Source: Leptotrichia hongkongensis (GTDB lineage: Bacteria > Fusobacteriota > Fusobacteriia > Fusobacteriales > Leptotrichiaceae). From it: 64,000 bases of DNA. How positions within the stretch are numbered: position 1 is the first letter of the stretch; each line of letters opens with the position of its first letter. The notes under the pieces were generated by a model. That model had not been told where the DNA came from. It was given only the letters and a program-made list of their open reading frames with translations, and did not search any database. Location of the stretch: NCBI RefSeq assembly GCF_007990635.1, contig NZ_AP019846.1, positions 1,240,001 to 1,304,000 on the forward strand. The letters run 5' to 3'. Below, piece after piece: positions 58,267-64,000 of the stretch. The translations under genes were made by a program, and so were the position numbers.

Positions 58267-59584
58267 AATGATAGTTGTTCTAGCAGCTTTTATCCTGTTT
58301 TTCCTTTTGTTGAATCAACTTGAAAAAAGTGAAAAGCTAAATTCAGAACTTATACGAAAAATTCTGCACATAGGCTCAGGAATCGGAGGGCTGGCACTTC
58401 CCTTTATATTTGAAAAAAAAAGTTCAGTTATAATGCTTGGAGCAGTTTTTCTTATGTTACTTATTTCCATTAGGATAGTAAAGCATAAAATAACAGGATT
58501 TAAAAAAGTGCTGGAAACAAAAAACAGGAAAACTTTCGGAGATATATACTTTATTATAAGTATTCTTGGATTGTGGATTGTATCAAATGAAGATAAGGTA
58601 ATGTACGCTCTTCCGCTTATAATTCTTATGTTTTCCGATGCCTTTGCGGCTCTCATAGGGGAATTTTACAGCAAGTATAAATTTAATACAGGATTTGGAA
58701 CAAAATCGATAGAAGGCTCGGCAACATTCTTTCTGACAACATACTTCATATGTATAAACTTCTTTCTGTTTTTCAGTGATATCGGAAGTATAAACATTGT
58801 ACTTGTTTCTCTTCTGCTAAGTATCCTTACAATGATTCTTGAAGTTATTTCATGGAACGGACTGGATAATCTTTTTGTGCCGCTTTTTGTGTATCTATTT
58901 CTAAGATTAAATTTATATTTGACAGCACAGGAGCTGATGTATAAATTTTGGGTAATAATGATACTTTTTATAATTATAATATTGAATAGAAAAAAGACTA
59001 CGCTTACAAGAGTTGCACAAACTGCAAGTTTATTTTTTCTTTACATCGTTATGATAATTGGAGGAATAAAATGGCTTATTCCACCACTAATAATGTATCT
59101 TGGCTATTATCATTTCACGCCAAAGGTAAGAGGGCAAGTAAAAGATTCTCTCAGAGGACTTTTGACAATAGCATTTACAACAGCAATCTGGCTTGCTATG
59201 AGCATCATACTTGATAAAAATAAAATGTATCTTATTTATATATTCACCTTTTCACTGCATTTTGGAATTATAAATTTAATAAGAGATAACGCTGGAAATA
59301 TAAAACGGGAAACATTTAGAATGAATTTTTTGATGGGAAGCATTGGAAAGGCATTTGCTTTCTTTATAATAAATTATCTTGCCTTGTCAAGAATTTGGGA
59401 TTTTAAAATGCTAATTGGAATAGTAATTTTTATATTTGGCGGAATATTTATTTACGAAACAAGTATGAAGATTTTTTATATTATTGAAAAGGAAAAGGAA
59501 CTTAGTGGAGAAACAAAGGTATTTATAGCTTCTGGAATAGTTTTTGCCTGTTCTATATTATTACTAGGATTAGGAATGTTATAA
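58253..59584 (+). CDS. SEC59/phytol-kinase-like membrane protein (CTP-dependent lipid kinase)
   Basis: 443 aa, about twelve membrane segments. The first 225 residues hold the family motifs: SELIRKILHIGSG, SDAFAALIGEFYSKYKF and GFGTKSIEGSATFF, as in dolichol kinase, phytol kinase VTE5 and yeast CTP-dependent diacylglycerol kinase. The C-terminal half is a second hydrophobic domain (from about 240) with LGYYHFTPKVRGQVKDSLRG, not part of the minimal enzyme. Probably phosphorylates a prenol or diglyceride at the membrane. Coupled to the BtaA-like gene by overlap. Confidence 0.82.
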   Translation: MEIVKMIVVLAAFILFFLLLNQLEKSEKLNSELIRKILHIGSGIGGLALPFIFEKKSSVIMLGAVFLMLLISIRIVKHKITGFKKVLETKNRKTFGDIYFIISILGLWIVSNEDKVMYALPLIILMFSDAFAALIGEFYSKYKFNTGFGTKSIEGSATFFLTTYFICINFFLFFSDIGSINIVLVSLLLSILTMILEVISWNGLDNLFVPLFVYLFLRLNLYLTAQELMYKFWVIMILFIIIILNRKKTTLTRVAQTASLFFLYIVMIIGGIKWLIPPLIMYLGYYHFTPKVRGQVKDSLRGLLTIAFTTAIWLAMSIILDKNKMYLIYIFTFSLHFGIINLIRDNAGNIKRETFRMNFLMGSIGKAFAFFIINYLALSRIWDFKMLIGIVIFIFGGIFIYETSMKIFYIIEKEKELSGETKVFIASGIVFACSILLLGLGML

Positions 59585-59730
59585 AAACTTATTATTTAAA
59601 ATCGAATATTTAATAAATCAATTTATTTTTAGACATATTAGAGTTTAATACTAAACTTCGTTTAAAAGCAAGAATAAATTTTTATATCAGGGTTATTTGA
59701 TAAATAATTCATATTCATTTAACTTTTTTT

Positions 59731-59942
59731 CTTTTTTATTTCCGTAGGATTGCTCATTGCCACAAATCCTTATCTTGCAGTAAAGACTTTTTCAGATAAT
59801 CAAAATATTTGGCAAGATTGCTACGCAATAACCTATGGCTAGTCTACGACATTTTTCTGCACTGACAAAAAACTCGCTATGCTCAAACAGTTTTGTCATC
59901 ACAAAAAAATGCTCCGACAGATTAATTTATACCATACTCTGT
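59731..59942. repeat. dispersed repeat family 2, copy B
   Basis: Matches 6601-6762 but carries an extra segment of about 57-60 bp (roughly 59771-59828) after CAAATCCT. Both flanks and the large CATTTTTCTG/CAAAAAAATG hairpin are kept, the latter with one mismatch. It separates the two halves of the gene cluster; 59585-60080 has no gene. Confidence 0.85.
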
Positions 59943-60080
59943 AAAAAAATACATCTTGAATTATTTGAAAATACTAGATTTATATCCTTTAATTAAAAAA
60001 GTTTGTAATAAATTTATTGTTTAAACGGGATTTAGTATAATATAAATAAAATAAATTATCAAAAAGGAGAAAATTTAAAA

Positions 60081-61111
60081 ATGAAAATCAAGCGATACAC
60101 AATAACAGAAAATAATCGAATAAATAAAAACTATTTAGAAAAATATATTAGGGAAAATAAGATTTCACAAAATGAAATTCCAAAAATACAAATAGAACGT
60201 CCATCTGAAATTATTGCTTTTTATAATGAAAACGAAGAAATGGCTGGAAGCCTTAATTTATGGCACAATCGTCCAAATTGCAATGAAAAGGCAACATCAT
60301 ATATTGGAAATGTAAATATTTTGGAAAAATATCGAAAAAATGGAACAGAAATATTTAATGAAATTTTTGAAAGTCTTAAAAAGATGGTATAGAAACAATA
60401 ATAGGTCCTTTAAATGGAACTACTTGGAATACATATCGTTATGTTACTGACAAAGGACATCGTTCGCCATTTCTTATGGAACCTTGGAATGAAGACTATT
60501 ATGTGGAACTCTTTGAAAAAATTGGTTTTAAGCCACTTACCTACTATATTTCAACAATAATGGAAAATATGAATCCTGTTCAAAGGGGGCATTTATCTAA
60601 AAAAATTGAAAAGTTGAAAAAATTTGACTATTATAAGGATATAACAGTAAAATCTGCAGAAAATGAGGATTTAATCACTATACTGAATAAAGTTTACGAC
60701 TTGACAATTGAGGCATTTAAAAATAATTTTCTTTATTCTGAATTGGATAGAGAAATATTTTTGAAAATGTATATGAGCTATGAAGATAAAATTGTAAAAA
60801 AATTCTTTAAAATGCTTTATCTAAAAGAAGATGAACTAATTGGATATGTATTTGGAATACCTGATTATGCCGAACTTCAATACAAAGAAAAAGTAGAAAC
60901 TATGATTCTTAAAACGATTGCAATTTCTCCCAAATATAATGGAAAAGGGATGGGATATATTCTGATAGATGAACTTGTAAAGGAAGCAGAACATTCAGGC
61001 TATAAAAATGTGATTTATGCCTTGATGCACGAAAAAAATATATCAAAAAATATCGGCTCACTTCTAGGAGATGAGTTAAGAAGATATGCCCTGTTTATAA
61101 AGGAACTTTAA
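60081..61111 (+). pseudogene. GNAT-family protein split by a -1 frameshift in an A-run
   Basis: A first frame (60081-60392) ends in EIFNEIFESLKKMV-stop. Adding one A to the AAAAA run near 60376 gives SLKKDGIETIIGPLNGTTWN and continues through GHRSPFLMEPWNEDYYVELF into the frame that ends at 61111. The joined protein is about 343 aa with two GNAT-like parts; the C-terminal one has AISPKYNGKGMGYILIDELV (acetyl-CoA loop). Could be a dead gene or a slippage-switched (phase-variable) one. AAGGAG site upstream. 17 bp before the ligase. Confidence 0.8.
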
Positions 61112-61128
61112 ATAAAAGGCGGTGTAGA

Positions 61129-62682
61129 ATGACAATAATTGACAAAATTAAAGATTTGAGAAAACAATATCCAGACAATACAGCATTATTTGATTTAAAA
61201 ACAGGAAATAAGATTACTTTTACTCAAATTGATACAAAATCAGATGAAATTTGCAGTTACTTGACACAAAAAGGATTTAAAAAAAGAAATAAAATCGTTG
61301 TTTTTGTCCCCATTGGCATAGAATTTTATCTTATTCTGACTGCAATATTTAAAATGGGACTGCAGGCTGTGTTTATTGATCCGTATGCTGGTATTGAGCA
61401 TATAAATAAATGTTGCGAAATGATTTCCCCTGACGGAATAATTGGAAGCGGAAAAATACTTTTAAAAGGATTCTTTTTAAAAGGAATCAGAAAAATTGGC
61501 AAAAAAATTAATTATATTAAAATGATGGAACATTCTGAAAAACTTTCGATATATGAAAAAAATAAAAATCAGAAAAAAATTCAAAACGAAAAAATTGACG
61601 GAAGTACACCTGCTCTTATCAGTTTTACGAGCGGGAGTACAGGCTTTCCAAAAATTATTATGAGAACGCATGAATTTTTACTTGGACAGCACAATGTGCT
61701 TGAAAAAAATCTAAAATTTGAAAAAGAAACAGCTGTTTATTCTTCATTCCCGATATTTCTTCTTTCACATATGGCAACAGGAACAACTACCTTTATTCCT
61801 GATTTGAACTGGCGAAAACCTGTCGAGTCAAATTTTGGGAATATTGTTAAGCAAATAACAGAAAATAATATACAAAACATCATCTTGCCTCCTGCCATAT
61901 TTGAAAACATCGTGAAATTTTGCAAAGATGAAAAAATAATGCTTGAAAATGTTCAAAAGGTATACACAGGTGGAGCTCCTGTCTTTTACAGCCTTATGAA
62001 AAAGATTAAAGATGTTTTCGCAAATGCTAAAATTATAGCCTTGTATGGAGCGTCAGAGGCTGAACCCATATCAGTATTAAATTTTGAATACATAACAGAA
62101 GAAGATATTGAAAATATGAAAAATGGTGATGGACTTCTCGCTGGAAAAATAGTTAATGAAATAGAACTTAAAATAGAAGAATTAGAAAAAACGTCTGAAA
62201 AAAATAAAATTTTAAAAGATAACAATGTTGAAGATTTTTCAGCATTAAAAGGTGAAATACTTGTAAAAGGAGAAAATGTAGTAAACGGATATTTAAATGT
62301 TGAGAAAAAACCAAATGAAAAATGGCATAGAACAGGAGATATGGGATATATTAACAAAAAAGGTCAACTTATACTGCTAGGAAGAGTTAAAGGGCGAATA
62401 CAGATTGAAGAAAACATTTATTATCCTTTTACTGTAGAAACTGCCTTTTCATTTTGTAAAAACTTAAAAAAATCAGTCCTTACTTCCAAGAATAATAAAT
62501 TATATCTCTTTGCCGAAAGAAACCCTGGATTTAAAGGAAATTTATCTGAGGATAGTGAAATTAAAGAACTAAAAGAAAAATTTGGAATATTTAAAATAAT
62601 CGAAATTGAAATTCCAATGGATAAAAGGCATAACAGCAAGACGGATTATAAAAGGCTGGAAGAAATAGTTGAAAAAATTTAA
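61129..62682 (+). CDS. AMP-forming acyl-acid ligase
   Basis: 517 aa ANL superfamily enzyme. FTSGSTGFPKIIMRTHEFL (phosphate loop), YGASEAEPIS (A5 core), WHRTGDMGYINKKGQLILLG (A7/A8) and a C-terminal Lys in HNSKTDYKRLEEIV (A10). The overall shape is that of fatty-acid/peptide-type or OleC-like ligases. It activates a carboxylate with ATP, as acyl-AMP, for transfer to CoA or another acceptor. Substrate unknown; no carrier-protein gene is visible. Confidence 0.88.
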   Translation: MTIIDKIKDLRKQYPDNTALFDLKTGNKITFTQIDTKSDEICSYLTQKGFKKRNKIVVFVPIGIEFYLILTAIFKMGLQAVFIDPYAGIEHINKCCEMISPDGIIGSGKILLKGFFLKGIRKIGKKINYIKMMEHSEKLSIYEKNKNQKKIQNEKIDGSTPALISFTSGSTGFPKIIMRTHEFLLGQHNVLEKNLKFEKETAVYSSFPIFLLSHMATGTTTFIPDLNWRKPVESNFGNIVKQITENNIQNIILPPAIFENIVKFCKDEKIMLENVQKVYTGGAPVFYSLMKKIKDVFANAKIIALYGASEAEPISVLNFEYITEEDIENMKNGDGLLAGKIVNEIELKIEELEKTSEKNKILKDNNVEDFSALKGEILVKGENVVNGYLNVEKKPNEKWHRTGDMGYINKKGQLILLGRVKGRIQIEENIYYPFTVETAFSFCKNLKKSVLTSKNNKLYLFAERNPGFKGNLSEDSEIKELKEKFGIFKIIEIEIPMDKRHNSKTDYKRLEEIVEKI

Positions 62683-62708
62683 AAATTTAAATTCAGAAAG
62701 GAAATTTT

Positions 62709-63092
62709 ATGAAAACAGAAGCAAAAGAATTAATTCAGGAAGGATTAAAATTATTTTCATTATATGACAGGAGAGCTTTGAAAAGATTTTATCTTTCAGC
62801 AGAAAAAAGCGAGGCAGATTTATCATATCTCGATGAAAAGTATCAGACTCATATGCGTTCTAAAGCAAGAGGACTGTTTTTTGATTTTTTAGGGGGAATT
62901 ATAGAAGGCATTGCAAGTTCAGGAAGTCCGTTTAGTCATTCTCTGGATAGAGCAATGACCATTGAAAAGCGTGAACAATATAATGAAAAAAAATTAATAT
63001 TAAGGTATAAAATTAAAGATTTTATTGAAAGTACACCAGTAGACAGTAATACAGGATATTTACTTTCCATGATTGACTTCTATTGTCAGTAA
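62709..63092 (+). CDS. unknown 127-aa protein
   Basis: Good AAAGGAAA site. Mostly helical and basic: KELIQEGLKLFSLYDRRALK, KSEADLSYLDEKYQTHMRSK. A Gly-rich amphipathic stretch (ARGLFFDFLGGIIEGIASSG) could touch a membrane. No signal peptide. Sits between the ligase (26 bp) and the UbiA-like gene (37 bp), so it belongs to the same unit. Not recognised. Confidence 0.6.
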   Translation: MKTEAKELIQEGLKLFSLYDRRALKRFYLSAEKSEADLSYLDEKYQTHMRSKARGLFFDFLGGIIEGIASSGSPFSHSLDRAMTIEKREQYNEKKLILRYKIKDFIESTPVDSNTGYLLSMIDFYCQ

Positions 63093-63129
63093 AATCTATT
63101 TATATATAATATTGTAAGAGGAGAAATAA

Positions 63130-64000
63130 ATGAGCCAAAGTAATATAAATTCAAAAAAATCAATAATCCAAAATATAAAAAATTTCAAAATATATTTGAA
63201 TGAACGGTTTCCATTGGGAAAAAACTCTTTTTTCGTATTGATTTTTACTTTGTCAGGATACATTTATACAAGTTTGTTATACAATTCAAAAATTATGTAT
63301 CTTTTTACAAACGGAGTTAAAATAGGGATATTTCAATATAAAATAATCGCTCTATTTATCATAGTTTTTATGTTTTTCTTTCAATTAAGAATTACAGATG
63401 AATTTAAGGATTATGAGGAAGACTTAAAATACAGGGCTTACCGTCCTGTTCAAAGAGGTATAATTTCCTTAAAAACATTAGGAAAAACAGGAATTGTAAC
63501 TGTTATAATACAAATAATGCTTGCACACGTTATAGATCCTGAAATTATTTATTTTATGATATTTGTATGGATTTATATGTTCTTAATGGCAAAAGAATTT
63601 TTTATAAAAAAATGGCTTACAAAAAGAATTTTGATTTATGCTCTCTCCCACGTTGTAATAATGGTATTCATTACTCTTGTTATTGTAGAAGCTACACAAT
63701 ACATTGTACCAAAAAATATTTTTGACGTTTTTATATTACAACGGTACAGACATAATATTGATTTTGCATTAATTCCTCTTTTTGCATTAAATTATTTAAA
63801 CGGAATCGTATTGGAAATTGGAAGAAAAACAAGAAGAACTGATGAAGAAGAGTATGGAGTACAGACATATAGCAAACTTTGGGGGAGAAAAAAGGCTGTG
63901 GTTGTTTTAAGCCTACTTTTTGTTATTGAATATCTTCTTGTTATTCTTGGGCTTACCCATACCTATAAAGAATACTTTTTCTTTGGTGGATTAACATTGC
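63130..64000 (+). CDS. UbiA-like prenyltransferase, 3' partial
   Basis: Starts at ATG 63130 with GAGGAG 6 nt upstream; open to the window edge (290 codons). Polytopic. QLRITDEFKDYEEDLKYRAY, then RPVQRGIISLKTLGK is the first Asp-rich motif region of UbiA proteins (DxxxD with the RPV.RG that follows). A second region, NGIVLEIGRKTRRTDEEEYG, then VQTYSKLWGRKKA, would be the second Asp-rich loop. Predicted to join a prenyl chain to an acceptor in the membrane; acceptor unknown. Confidence 0.82.
   Translation, partial: MSQSNINSKKSIIQNIKNFKIYLNERFPLGKNSFFVLIFTLSGYIYTSLLYNSKIMYLFTNGVKIGIFQYKIIALFIIVFMFFFQLRITDEFKDYEEDLKYRAYRPVQRGIISLKTLGKTGIVTVIIQIMLAHVIDPEIIYFMIFVWIYMFLMAKEFFIKKWLTKRILIYALSHVVIMVFITLVIVEATQYIVPKNIFDVFILQRYRHNIDFALIPLFALNYLNGIVLEIGRKTRRTDEEEYGVQTYSKLWGRKKAVVVLSLLFVIEYLLVILGLTHTYKEYFFFGGLTL

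Noticed and set aside
60081-60392. Stand-alone 103-aa protein
   Set aside because: One base change joins it to the following GNAT frame; treated as one split gene.

Overview
The window is very AT-rich, packed with short intergenic poly-A/T, and uses ATG, GTG and TTG starts. Its gene content is that of a Gram-negative-type fermentative anaerobe: OmpA-family protein, class A PBP, lipoproteins, SecA without the C-terminal zinc motif, Na+/amino-acid style transporters. Together with the style of the proteins this looks like Leptotrichia or a close relative (Fusobacteriota). That assignment comes from recognition, not from a search.

Layout. 1-8.6 kb: end of a phospholipase-D-like membrane protein, a small secreted Cys protein, a RelB/YafQ toxin-antitoxin pair flanked by two near-identical 129-bp direct repeats, pepF, argH, a GNAT, and three copies of a tiny lipoprotein gene with its own conserved terminator. 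8.6-16.2 kb: housekeeping genes (CorC/HlyC-type protein, NCS2 purine permease, class A PBP, rlmN) interleaved with YefM/YoeB and HicA/HicB modules, both with clear promoters. 16.3-19.7 kb: a graveyard of polymorphic-toxin C-terminal fragments with small putative immunity genes. 20-22 kb: ligA. 22.2-31.3 kb: an all-minus-strand island of secreted proteins, many of them paralogues, downstream of a PepSY protein, histidine kinase and response regulator. 31.4-32.2 kb: a decayed type III (ToxN/AbiQ-like) toxin gene with its terminator, RNA repeats and promoter still recognisable. 32.3-38.5 kb: queH, OmpA-family gene, polar amino-acid ABC transporter, DUF1439 protein, AzlCD. 38.6-54.1 kb: polA, HIRAN protein, 2-hydroxyacid dehydrogenase, HAD-IB phosphatase, secA, pyrimidine-nucleoside phosphorylase with a BMP-type nucleoside-binding lipoprotein, carboxynorspermidine synthase, DUF421/DUF3290 pair.

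54.3-64 kb is the most unusual part: a plus-strand cluster starting from one clear promoter. It encodes a rifampicin-phosphotransferase-like dikinase, a DUF3419 (BtaA-like) aminocarboxypropyltransferase, a SEC59/phytol-kinase-like membrane protein, a frameshifted two-part GNAT, an AMP-forming acyl ligase, an unknown 127-aa protein and a UbiA-like prenyltransferase that runs off the window. I read this as a candidate pathway for an undescribed modified or prenylated lipid; that is inference from families and co-location.

At least three families of dispersed non-coding repeats are present. One has a hairpin whose stem co-varies between copies while its 8-nt loop is invariant. Gene decay is frequent: nonsense codons and homopolymer frameshifts affect the type III toxin, toxin fragments, a GNAT and a secreted repeat protein.
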